Assembly (NCBI GenBank): GCA_963680875.1
Contig: OY804585.1
Location: 26,802,186 to 26,866,185 of the forward strand
Direction: 5' to 3'
DNA length: 64,000 bases
Source: Bathymodiolus brooksi
Taxonomy: Eukaryota > Mollusca > Bivalvia > Mytilida > Modiolidae
Part shown: one piece after another, positions 10,005 to 20,671 of the stretch
Numbering within the stretch: the first letter of the stretch is position 1
Layout of the letters: every line of letters begins with the position of its first letter
Position numbers and translations under genes: made by a program
The notes under the pieces: model-generated
Databases searched by the model: none
Told to the model about the DNA's origin: nothing
The model's input: the letters and a program-made list of their open reading frames with translations, nothing else

Positions 10005-10930
10005 CTACTGGGTGTATACGATCCAAACTTGAACGAGGAAGCATCGCGTTTTAAATATAGAATAGTCCCTAGTAATATCTCTAACTGATAATGGCATGAT
10101 TGATGAGGACCTAACTAACACTCTTCTGCAAAGTAACGTCAGTTCCACCTGAAAATTCAGAAAGTCGTCGATGTGTACTTGAAGCATTCGCATGTTTATA
10201 TAATTACTTGTGTGCATATACATTTGTATATCCATGAGCGTATTGTGAATCAAAAATTCCCCCAATCTTAGAAAAGCAACAAATGCAAGTAAAACTATTT
10301 CTTTCAACAATATACGATTTGAGTGTTGTGGGATGCAGGGATTTAAACTATTTAATATTTTAATTAAGATGTCTTTGGTAATTGGTAGACGACAATCTCT
10401 ATTGGGTTGCAAGTTGTTACAGCCTTTAAGTAATTTCCTGATTAAAAAAGATATAGTGGGGTCTTGGATATCCATGATCTTGTGATTATAACTAATAACT
10501 GATATATGAGAAACAATAGTCGAGGAATAAATAGCATATACAATTGCTTACATTATATACTTACATGGAAGTGTTAGAGCTAACCTCTGATAAAAGTTTA
10601 ACAACAATTTCCAATTATGTCTGTATGTTCTACTGGCAAATTAGGAAAGCGAGTGTATAAACAAATGGAGAGCCTGTTCATTTAAAGTATTAAAGACTGG
10701 TCCGAAATTGCAGTTTGTCTTTAGCAAAGCCTCGGAGCTACAGACCTGACTTTCTGAAATTGAAAACGAGATAACTGGTCAGCAATAACATTACGTTTCC
10801 CAGCGATATACCTATCTCGAAAAACAACATTTAATTTCAAAGCAGCCAACACCAATCTACGGATCAATTTCATAATCGATTTATTCTTGCAAGATTGTTT
10901 GCTTAACGACCGCTAGATTATCCACAGTAT
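10005..10930 (-). pseudogene. DIRS-like retroelement remnant: RNase H end plus tyrosine recombinase
   Basis: Read on the minus strand from 10930. First comes the end of an RNase H domain: VDNLAVV, a frameshift, NKQSCKNKSIMKLIRRLVL, then GKRNVIADQLSRFQFQ. After a stop and a poorly preserved linker (HNWKLLLNFYQRLAL), a tyrosine-recombinase core-binding and catalytic start follows (DPTISFLIRKLLKG, RLPITKDIL, LLAFVAFLRLGEFLI). RT-RNase H-YR order is characteristic of DIRS/Ngaro retrotransposons. The downstream catalytic box and RT are missing or unreadable, and stops and frameshifts show it is dead. Family-level assignment comes from motif memory. Confidence 0.7.
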
Positions 10931-11644
10931 CTATATAGGGTCGATACATGCAAATTGTTGTTAACATAAGATGGTATGAATATTGACACGAACAAGTTAA
11001 AATAAGGAAAGAGAGATGAAATAATAAAGAAATAAAGAAAGTTTATTGAAAATAAATTTGTAAACAGAAAGTTAGAAAAAAGGGGGTGGTAAGTCCGTGC
11101 CACGAGCGCCTGTGATATAACCATGGGAACAGTGTTATTAGTATGAAATTAACATCAATAACCCCTGTACATGTCATATATGATTGTTATATATTGTGAT
11201 GTCCATTGTGATTTCCGCATGAACATACATTGGAGATCCAGATATCTAGAGGGGAGGGCTGGTATCCCATTAACCGGTTTAACCATCCCCCTTTTCTGTG
11301 CTTGTCCTAAGTCAGGACCTGGATTTCCAACGTCATATGTCGTGGTGTTTTTTGTGTTCAGTGAGTTCAATTAAAGTGAGAGGAGATTGTTTGTTTTGGT
11401 GATATTGGAGGAAGTGATGACCATCACTGTTCAAACTTTCTTTTCGTAAGTGTTCAGTTCGTTACTCCATTTTTGTGTTGTGTTAATTGATTCCAATGAT
11501 ATTTGTGTATACCAGTAGCACGTCTAACCTCATGTTCAATGTCTTTATTCAGATTTAGTAACTCCTGGTTTATCTCTCCGGATTTTATTTGCGTTGGTGT
11601 TGTTTGAGCTTTTATTTTTATTTGTTTTATCTCTTGCATTTGTG

Positions 11645-12050
11645 CTACTGTTAAAAAACGTAGATATCTAATTTAGTACACAAGTCACGTCTCCGGAATA
11701 ACATTCATCACGTATGTTCAAAGTCAAAATCAGGTATGTTCAAAGCCAAAATCAGGTACGTTCAAAGTCAAAATCAGGTATGTTTAAAGTCAAAATCAGG
11801 TATGTTCAAGTCAAAATCAGGTATGTTCAAAGTCAAAATCAAGTATGTTCAAAGTCAAAATCAAGTATGTTCAAAGTCAAAATCAGGTATGTTTAAAGTG
11901 AAAATCAGGTATGTTTAAAGTCAAAATCAGGTATGTTTAAAGTCAAAATCAGGTATGTTTAAAGTCAAAATCAGGTATGTTTAAAGTCAAAATCAGATAT
12001 GTTCAAAGTCAAAAGATTGGAAAGTCTTAGGGAGTGCTTGATTCTTGGCC
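11645..12050 (+). repeat. 22-bp minisatellite inside an S1 SINE core
   Basis: An S1 core (AACGTAGATATCTAATTTAG, CGTCTCCGGAATAACATTCA) leads into about 14 copies of GGTATGTTCAAAGTCAAAATCA (11703-12015). The array then continues into the normal S1 sequence AAAGATTGGAAAGTC. In other S1 copies this stretch occurs once. Two of the three frames stay open across it, giving spurious ORFs. Confidence 0.9.
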
Positions 12051-12179
12051 GTTCATTTACTCGAAATTATCCCGGAAATAGGCATCATCGATAACATATG
12101 TTTGATTACTATCATTCTCTCTCTGTGATACTGATTTACCGATGATGTGGGTACTCTGCTTTCTTCTTCTTATAAAAAC

Positions 12180-12320
12180 AATAACGTTTAACTGTGTGGT
12201 AGCATATAATAAAATGAAGAAAAAATACCACACTGTCGGAACATTTCCAAAATCCAATAAAAAAAATCACAGAAAGAGACAAAATCGATACTCTAACACA
12301 CCAATACCCGATCCCCCACT
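12180..12320 (+). repeat. Dispersed repeat D copy
   Basis: AAAATACCACACTGTCGGAAC, CCAATAAAAAAAATC, AGACAAAATCGATACTC and AACACACCAATACCCGATC match repeat D. Confidence 0.6.
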
Positions 12321-12329
12321 TTTCTAATA

Positions 12330-13480
12330 ACAGCTCCAAATGCAACGAACCCAAATGTATGAAAGAAAATATATATTGTTGTTTTTGTTTATGGATAATG
12401 ATATACCACCCACAGCATACAGAAAGGCGCCACCGTGTCATTGTTACATACTGTATGTTTTACATATGGTTTCAATACAGCGGAGATAGCTTGTGAATAA
12501 ATATTGATTGTTGTAGATTTGTTTTTACTTTTACTTTGTTCTTAAGCTCTTTGTCAAATCGGCCATCAGACAAAGTATATAGTTTTGAATCTCATTTGTT
12601 ACTGATTAGGTTATTCCAACATATCATGAGACTAGTTACAATAGAACTGACTAATACGATGGTAGTCTAAGATTACACTAATTAGATCCTTGTCACTTAT
12701 TCATACACAAGGATTGGTTCTGGTGATAAATTAAACGTTTATGTAAACAAACTGACGATATGGCGACCGATTTTTGTATTGACGAATTTTATGAATAACA
12801 AAAGTACGCTTGAATTGGGACAATATTGGTGTTTAATGTCAATTGTAATAATCAAAGTACCCTGAGGTGAAAAGAAAAGAAAGCCCCCTCCATAATCACT
12901 GTCCATAAATCATCAATTTCTAGCTGTTTCGACCATGTTGCCACATTTTATTTCCAAATATTTTGTTCACAAAGGGGGAAATCAGGTGATCAGAGAAAAA
13001 ATTTAATCTCTGTTAATATGTCAGCTATACTAGCGGAAGAAAGCAGAGAATCCGGAAATTAAACTTTATCTAGGGAAGTTATACCCAGTACACTTGGTCA
13101 TGGGTGGGAATTGAAGCCATAACAATGATTTCAACAAATGAGATGCATAAGTGAGTATGATTGAAAAGCAATCTTAAGCGTGGGTAAAAATCAAAAAGCG
13201 GGAAAGGTTAATCTGTAATTCATCTAGCATTCTTACTTGTGGAGTGGAACTTTTTTTTAATCAAATTTTATTTCTAAATGTAGATGCCATTTGAATGTAT
13301 TACTTCATATATGAATATAAAAAAAAATCGTTTCTGTACAACAAGAAACACAATTCAAATAATAGCTAAGTTTGATCAATTAGTGGAGATTTCGTTTCCT
13401 GTTATGACGATAGCACAACAAATGTAAATATTAAAACAGAATATTAACGATACAGTTACATACCACGTACCACCTACACC
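12330..13480. other. No recognisable gene
   Basis: AT-rich unique-looking sequence. I find no convincing coding exon, tRNA or known repeat on either strand. Confidence 0.5.
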
Positions 13481-13489
13481 CACCACCCA

Positions 13490-13680
13490 CGAATAATCTT
13501 CCTCAAACATAATAAAAGTTGGCAATCACGATTGGACAATCCAGAGTAACTGGCAACATTGTGTACATAAAATACAAGACGAAGACAAACAAAACAAGAA
13601 ACACAACACAATATGTGTTGGACACCACTATACGTAAGCAAACACAAATAACGTAAATAAGACAATTGGAGGTGAAGACG
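13490..13680 (-). repeat. Dispersed repeat T2 copy
   Basis: GGACAATCCAGAGTAACTGG, CAAGACGAAGACAAACAAAAC, GTGTTGGACACCACTATACG and AACGTAAATAAGAC match the copy at 725-935. The short open frame on the minus strand is repeat sequence. Confidence 0.6.
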
Positions 13681-13884
13681 AACGGAACATCGTTTTTATG
13701 CCGAAATCTTAATAGACATCACAAAACGGAACTATATTTTGCTTTCGTATGTTACCTTATCCTCTTGAGGCAAAGGTCATGTGTCAGACAACATTGAAGA
13801 TACTGAATAATTTCCTCCAGAAGATGTTAGTTTTTTTACTGTTTATTTGAATGAAAAGGCAACTGAGTGTTTGTCTTCTCTTCA

Positions 13885-14160
13885 TGATTTGATTTGATTT
13901 TTTGTGCTTAACGCCACTTTCAGCAATATTTCAGCTATATCATGGCGACCAGTTTTAGTGGTGGAAGAAGCCGGAGTACCCGGAGAAAACCACCGACCAT
14001 GGGCAAGCAACTGGTAAACTTTGTCACTTGCGGCTGCGAGTCAAGTGCACCCTTTTTTGTAATTTACAAAGCCGGGTGCGAACCCACGCCGTATTGGAGA
14101 TAGGCTTGTATGAGTTGTTAGGTAATCCAACTACCTAACTCATTGAGCCAACCGGGTCCC
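13885..14160 (-). mobile_element. Full-length tRNA-headed SINE, reference copy of family S3
   Basis: On the minus strand it starts near 14160 with a tRNA-like head: A box GGCTCAATGAGTTAGGTAG and B box GGGTTCGCACCC. The body follows (CAAGTGACAAAGTTTACCAG, TCGGTGGTTTTCTCCGGGTA, GCCATGATATAGCTGAAATA, AGTGGCGTTAAGC). It ends in a short AAATC-type tail (plus strand GATTTGATTTGATTTTT at 13887-13903). Pol III boxes plus simple-repeat tail define a SINE, and this copy fixes the orientation of all S3 fragments here. Confidence 0.75.
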
Positions 14161-14544
14161 TCTTCTCTCCAGGAAAAAGGTGTTGTAACGGCAAACATGT
14201 CTTCCAATAACATAGGTTTTGTTTGTATAAAGTATTACTATGACTGTCTAATAAAAACAACCTTGACATTTGCAATAACCCTTTTAATCCTACTTACAAA
14301 TATACTATTTTTTTTTTTTTTGACAAATAAGAAATTTGAAAAATCACAAGTCATTCATGTCATCAATAAATCAATACATATTGAGATAGATGAGGAAAAT
14401 GATGAACTATTTACTTTATATTTGATATAATCACTGGAAATATATTCTACCAGTTAATTATGATATTAATATGCATTGTTTTATCTATATACGACTTGAT
14501 TATGACAAAGTGATAATAGAGCGTTAAAGTTACATGTGTTTCTG

Positions 14545-14735
14545 TTATTATCATGGTACCGTATTAAGTTCACTCCCGTTTTATTGTGGGGTTCATGTTG
14601 GTCAATTTATAGTTTTTAGTGTTTTTGGTGACCATTGTTTTGTCCTTTTGTCTTTTTTTTATTGCATTGTTTGTCCTTCTTCAATTTACGGCTTCCGGTT
14701 GCCTCTTTGGTATCTTCAAACTTGTCTTACTGTGA
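14545..14735 (+). mobile_element. Penelope-like 3' tail
   Basis: GTTCACTCCCGTTTTATTGTGG, GGTTCATGTTGGTCAATTTATAG, TTGCATTGTTTGTCCTTCTTC, AATTTACGGCTTCCGG and TTGGTATCTTCAAAC match the tail consensus, diverged. Confidence 0.6.
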
Positions 14736-14994
14736 CAAAGTCTATTCGTGTAGTAGCACCAACAAAATGTGAAAAGTGAGCTCAATACCAACACTCACAC
14801 ATAACCGCACAAACAGATAACGTCATAATCTTGAACATTATGCATAATATATCTAATCTTCGTGACACACGGATTGTCATGTGTACGCCCGTTCTATTAA
14901 AACAGAGTCGATGGCAACAAATATTATTTAAATATTAGATAGTATGTAAGATCTCGTATATTAAATAATAGTGAAATAACAGTCAATTGTGAAT

Positions 14995-15130
14995 AAGGGT
15001 AATAACAAAATTACCGAACTCCGAACAATCTAACAAAGGGAAAGTCAAAACTCACAAGTATATAAACAGACAAAATCAGTCAACAACCGAACCCAACTAA
15101 AAATGGGGGTGAACTCTGGTGCTCTAGAAG
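14995..15130 (-). repeat. Dispersed repeat with Penelope-like tail end
   Basis: GGGTAATAACAAAATTACCG, AACTCCGAACAAT, AACAGACAAAATCAGTCAACAACC recurs at 35740-35850, and its first part at 32433. Here it runs into GGGGGTGAACTCTGGTGCTC, the minus-strand start of the Penelope-like tail, so this may be an alternative tail subtype. Confidence 0.55.
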
Positions 15131-15136
15131 GGTTCA

Positions 15137-15770
15137 GACCTGGGCAACCTTATAGGATTTCAGCATGTCATTTGTCAATGCAACATAACAATGGGCTAAC
15201 AAGAACTGTGTTATGTCTGTCAAAAAAAAAACCCACGGGCTAACAAGAACGGTGCTATGTCTGTCAAAAAAAAACATTGGTGTCCAAAATCGCATACCTT
15301 CAGTCATGACGTCAGGTTCATCAAGCCTCCCAGAATACATCTGAAGGGGGTCTGAAATTCCAGTCACTCAACATTTTATCGTAGTACCTCTTGTTATCTT
15401 GCAAAACATAATCTTGTGATGGCACCAAAGGCAAGTTTAACTTGCATGCCCAAAACACAAGGCTGTTACTGGGCATTAGCTCCCCCTTCGTTCTTGTTTT
15501 AATCAGACCTATCATCGTCAAGATTCTCGACTTTCCAACATCTAAACTCATCAATAGTGTAGATTTGATCACCAGGATCCATGTGTAAATGTAGAATAAA
15601 ATTATATAGTTGAATAGAACTTCGAAAAGGTTAAAAATGAAGTGGTAGTCGAAAATCAGCGTATTGCCATGAAATAATCCAAACAGTAAGGCCGCTTACC
15701 ACCCGGATTTTACTCCGATTGTACTTTGGACTAAGGCCGCTCAAAACAAAGAATAGGTTAATGTGCATTT
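15137..15770 (-). pseudogene. Tandem duplicate block, copy A, with coding remnants
   Basis: About 630 bp that recurs at 15912-16510. On the minus strand two frames stay partly open: one with HMDPGDQIYTIDEFRCWKVE, another with LPLVPSQDYVLQDNKRYYDK and FRPPSDVFWEA. Between them are frameshifts, and 15198-15275 holds an internal direct duplication (GGGCTAACAAGAAC to GTCTGTCAAAAAA). The peptides look protein-like but I do not recognise the family. Probably a dead gene or transposon fragment. Confidence 0.45.
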
Positions 15771-15911
15771 CCATACATTGTGGGGATCGTCATTCAGTCT
15801 CTGTGATGGTGAACACTTTGTTCTTAAAAAATAAAATACACAAGTTGTTGTTGTTGTTCGACTGTCTTTAAGAAATATGCCTCCTGCAACCACACACTTA
15901 AAAAATATTCA

Positions 15912-16510
15912 TAGACCTTACCAACCTCATAGTCTTTCAGCATGTCATTTGTCAATGCAACATCACCATGGGCTAACAAGAACTGTGTTATGTCTGTCAA
16001 ATAAATTGGTGGCCAAAATCGCTATATGTACCATCATCATTCATCATTTTTCATGTTCATCAAACCTACCAGAAAACATTTGAAGGGGGTCTGAAATTCC
16101 AGTCGTAGCACCTCTTGTTATCCTGTAAAACATCATTTTGTGATGGCAACAAATACGCTTAACTTACATGCCAAAAAAAAAACATATGACCGCTAGCGAC
16201 TCCTTCATTCCTGTTTTCGTCATACCTCTCATCGTCAAGAACTGTCTCAGATTCTCGACTTTCCAACATTTAAACTAATCAAGAGCGTAGATTTGATCAC
16301 CAGGATCCCATGTGTAAATGTAGAATACAATTTTGCAAATGAATAAGGTGAATAAAAATTCGAAAAGGTTAAAAATGAAGTGGTAGTCGAAAATCAGCGT
16401 ATCGCCATGAATTAATCCAAACAGTAAGGCCGCTTACCACCCGGATTTTGCTCCGATTGAACTTTGGACTAAGACCGCTTACAACAAAGAATCGGTTAAT
16501 GTGAAGTTGG
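15912..16510 (-). pseudogene. Tandem duplicate block, copy B
   Basis: Matches copy A from TTTCAGCATGTCATTTGTC through AGTAAGGCCGCTTACCACCCGG with substitutions and small indels. The minus strand reads LTDITQFLLAHGDVALTNDM and LKDYEVGKVYEYF before a stop; in copy A the same region is shifted. A third relative is not visible in the window. Function unknown. Confidence 0.45.
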
Positions 16511-16934
16511 TCTATTACAAATGGACACATTCTGCATAAAATTTAGAATTAATGGATGCGGCAACCTTTATTTACGTAATATCTCTGTCTTATCCATGTG
16601 GTCTAAAGGATTTTCAGGGTCTCTAAGTACTACATTTCTTCGAATATGTTGTGCATATCGTCTCAAGCGTAACTACACTGCGATCATATATGCTTACAAC
16701 TCATGATATCTTCAAAGACCATCTTAAGACACGTATTTTTTGTCGCCCTAACTTGTTATTAATCTTAGGACGTGACGTAACGTAAGACATGTTTGATAAA
16801 CAGACTGAGGACAAAGATCACAATAAGACATGTCTTAGTCCTTGGGCAGCTTGGTTAAACTACGTCTTGAAAAGGTGCGGAGCATAATAAAACATCTCAA
16901 CATAAGTTCTCCTCAGGATTTAATCATTAGTTTT

Positions 16935-17060
16935 CTGTGTAGATCATTATGAGTTCTTTTGTCCTTTTTCTTTTGGCCATTGCGTTGTCACTCCTATGTA
17001 TGGCTTCTGATTACCCCTTTGGTGTCTTCTGATTACCCCTTTGGTGTCTTCAAACTCTCC
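16935..17060 (+). mobile_element. Penelope-like tail fragment with a 25-bp duplication
   Basis: TAGTTTTCTGTGTAGATCATT, TTTTGGCCATTGCGTTGTC and TATGGCTTCTGATTACCCC, then TTCTGATTACCCCTTTGGTGTC a second time. Confidence 0.55.
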
Positions 17061-17593
17061 ATAATACCCCAGGCAAATACAAAAATATTTGATACGTGTT
17101 GAATTATAATATCATACTATATATTCAGGCACTTTTTATTTTCTAGTCCACCTTACTTAGATGTCTTTAATGGATATGACTACATGTCACAGATATTATT
17201 AGCAACCTTAGAAAAACGCTTTTCTCGTATATGATGACGTAGGAAGTGAACTTAAGTTGCCACATCCGTGCCCACAAATAAAGTATCCCTAAAATGAAAT
17301 AATTGTTAAACAGACTGCTACATCATGAATGAACACAGTAATTAGTACCCGATAACACTCATCATAAATGTATATTATCTATTCTGAACCTTTCGCGTCT
17401 TTATTCTGCGCAATCTCCCTAAAAGTCTAATCAGTAGATCGGAAACAGTACGACAAAGCGGAAAGAGAAGAATTAAGGCCTAATTGATTCGCGATGTTCA
17501 GTGAATAAACGACGTTGTTAAATACGAGATATAATTATTGCTTTTATTATTGCTAAACAGTTTCAGAGGATACGGTATTGATATCATTGTTAC

Positions 17594-17631
17594 TTGACGT
17601 CGACACGGTCAAGCTGCATACGTTATAAATA
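17594..17631 (+). promoter_or_regulatory. Candidate promoter of the peptide-precursor gene: CRE-like site and TATA box
   Basis: TGACGTCG (17595-17602), one mismatch from the CRE octamer TGACGTCA, lies 21 bp before TATAAATA (17624-17631). Spacing to the ATG at 17829 allows a start near 17655 and a 5' UTR of about 170 nt. CRE/TATA promoters are common in neuropeptide genes, which fits, but this is inference from motifs only. Confidence 0.4.
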
Positions 17632-17828
17632 TACCAATATTACAGTTGAGATAACTTAAGAACAAAACGAACGACACGGGATTAAACGTAATACAAGAGA
17701 GCAGCCTGGTACTAACTTGTCAGTGAATAACAGAAACGGGTACCAGTAAGGTCTAACATATCCTGGTTGGTGCTATTGGTATTTTAATTCAACAAGGGAA
17801 TATCCCGAAAAAAAGTGTCTGGACATCG

Positions 17829-17917
17829 ATGATGAAACATACATTTGTCTTCATTTTCTTTTGTGTTGGAGTTTCTTGTCTTGTGACCGGACTACCATCA
17901 AAAGCGGTGCTATCAAG
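17829..17917 (+). CDS. Peptide precursor exon 1, signal peptide
   Basis: Start ATG ATG AAA; I chose the first ATG, and the second would shorten the protein by one residue. Lys3-His4 then a hydrophobic core, likely cleavage after Thr-Gly (20-21). The donor AG|GTATTT is moderate, phase 2. An in-phase acceptor is next found at 36874. Confidence 0.7.
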
Positions 17918-20413
17918 GTATTTACTATCTTAAAATAATTGAAATATGATTGAAATATAATTTAATTTAAATGTACAATATTATATTTTAATTTTTCATG
18001 TGAAAATTATTGCTTGAATAATTATATTAAAAATTAATACTATAACCGTCCAAAAATGTATGTAGGACATATATTATGAATTTTTCTACAAATATATATA
18101 TTTTATTATCTAATTATGTATTTGTTATTTTCTACTTCAAAGTGGAAAACTAATTTATGTATAAAAATAAGAATAAATAAAACCATAGTTTTAAAATGTT
18201 ATTCTTGACGAAGAATAAACATGCGTTTTGCATACAATTAACAAAAGCTGAACTTACTCATTTTGAATGAAATATATATCTAAAATGAAAGAGATTTAAA
18301 AAACTCCTTTGAGTTAAAAACACTTAACATGACATACAAAAAGCGCTGAAAATAAAGAAGTTTTTGACAGTGATAATTAAAAAAGAACATCGACATGAAA
18401 CATTTTATTTTTATTTTGATACAATTGTATGTATAATACTGTCGGTAGAATGTTATTTTTTTGTTCAATAGGGTAAAAACATCTAGCACAGTAATCATTA
18501 GTTTCTCAGCGAATATTGTAATTAATGTTGTAATTTTGTTGTTTTCAAGAAAAGACCCAGTGCGTAGAATATAATATATACATGTATTTAATTATTCTTG
18601 CACATGCTTAAATAGATTTTCAAAATGCATCTGAGCTCATCCCAGGTATTTTTGGGGACTCGTGGTGGTCAATTTTTAGCTTTCTGTGTAATGTTTTTGT
18701 ATCAATGTTTGTCATCTTGTCAATTTTCTTTTGGTCATTGTATTGTCTGTCCTTCTTCAATTCGCTGCTTCTGATCAACACTGTAGTATATTCAAACGTT
18801 TCTCAAAATATCTGTATTCATATATGATATAATCACTGGAAATAGACACTAATAACGATTTACTAGTTAATTATGAAATTAATATGTATTATTTTATTAT
18901 TTCACCTCCGGGTTTTTGGTGGGGTCCGTGTTGCTCATCGTTTTAGTTTTTTGTGTTGTCCTATTATGTGTCTTCACGTTCTGAGTTCCGTGTTGTGATG
19001 TCCTTTTATGTGTCTTCACGTTCTGAGTTCCGTGTTGTGATGTCCTATTATGTGTCTTCACGTTCTGAGTTCCGTGTTGTGATGTCCTATTATGTGTCTT
19101 CACGTTCTGAGTTCCGTGTTGTGATGTCCGTTACGATTTCCGCATAAAAACGATGTTCGGTTCGTCTTTGTAGAAGGGCTCATGTCTTATTTACGTTATT
19201 TGTGTTTGTTTGCGCATAGTGGTGTCCAACACATATTGTGTTGTGTTTTTGTTGCGTTTTTCTTCGTCTTGTGCACCTATGTTGCCAGTTTCTCTGGATT
19301 GTCATTTTTTGGATTGCCCCTTCGGCATTCTCTAACGTTTATTTATCTATATATGGCTTGATCATGACAAAGTGATAATAGAACGTTTTATCTATACGAG
19401 TTTCTGTGATTTTCATGATATTAACACAATAATAAAGGAATAAACAGGGAAAAATAATTCTGGCAATTATATTAGAACAATAGGTTACGACATAGGTGTT
19501 TAACACCACTTTAGACAAATTGTTTTGTGGGGGGTTTATTTGTATTATTTGTACTATATATATTTATTTACGTATACTGGTGTTCAATCCGATTTATATA
19601 TCAGAAAATATTCGTGTCGTTTAACAGTAACACGACGATTGCCACTAGTGGAGCAGGATACTGCTTATCATACAATCGCGGCCACGATGGCCTCTATAGA
19701 AATAAGTATATATGAATCAAACATAAGTTAGAATATTGTGAGAAGCCGTTTAAATGTGTTATTCCGTATGGCAGAACCAATTTTCAATGTTCTTTGTTGT
19801 TTTTTTGTTGTGTTCGTTCTGTGTCTTGTGTCCAATATTGCCTCTATCTCTGGATTGTCTAATATAAGTTGCCCCTTCCCTTTCCATCCGACAAATTGCT
19901 CAAAAGTACTGCATTATTAGCAGATTGGACTTTTTTCGAACTCGATATGTACTGGGAATTTGTATTCACTTTTGAAACAGTTCATTGAGTGATTGTTGTT
20001 TGGTGTCGAGACAGTGGTATATTTGAACTGTATTCGTGCCGCATGCGATATATAAAATAAATAAACTAGTGGCACTAGTATGGTCATGTAAACCGTTGTT
20101 TTGATTAACACAAAACAAATAGGGAAATGGTTGGTATAGGGTCGGAAAAGTGTTACCTGTAGTGGACCGCCAAAGAGCTCTCCTAACAATATTGTTCAAT
20201 ATGAGCTCTGGCAAGTGTCCTATTTGGTGTAAAAGCATGGTATTCTTATAAAAAAGAGGCAATCAATTTGATCAGGACCCAAAGGAGAGTTGTGCAATTG
20301 ATTCTTTCCTCGTACTCAGTAGGAGAAAAGGCTGTATCATAGAAAATAAAGTAGGCTCTATTTTCATACTCGAATGCTCTTTCTAGAACTAATTAAATTG
20401 TAGTGTTATATAC

Positions 20414-20456
<43 letters not shown>

Positions 20457-20615
20457 GTCTGAAATTTAAACCAAACAGTGTTAGAATTAGATTTTAGAGC
20501 TGTCAAATTTTTGTTCTTCCCTCGACGGGATTTGAACCCACACCATTGTTACACTGCAGCACCATTCGCTTAGCCTTACGTCCAGCGCCCTAGACCACTC
20601 GACTACATCCACTCC

Positions 20616-20671
<56 letters not shown>

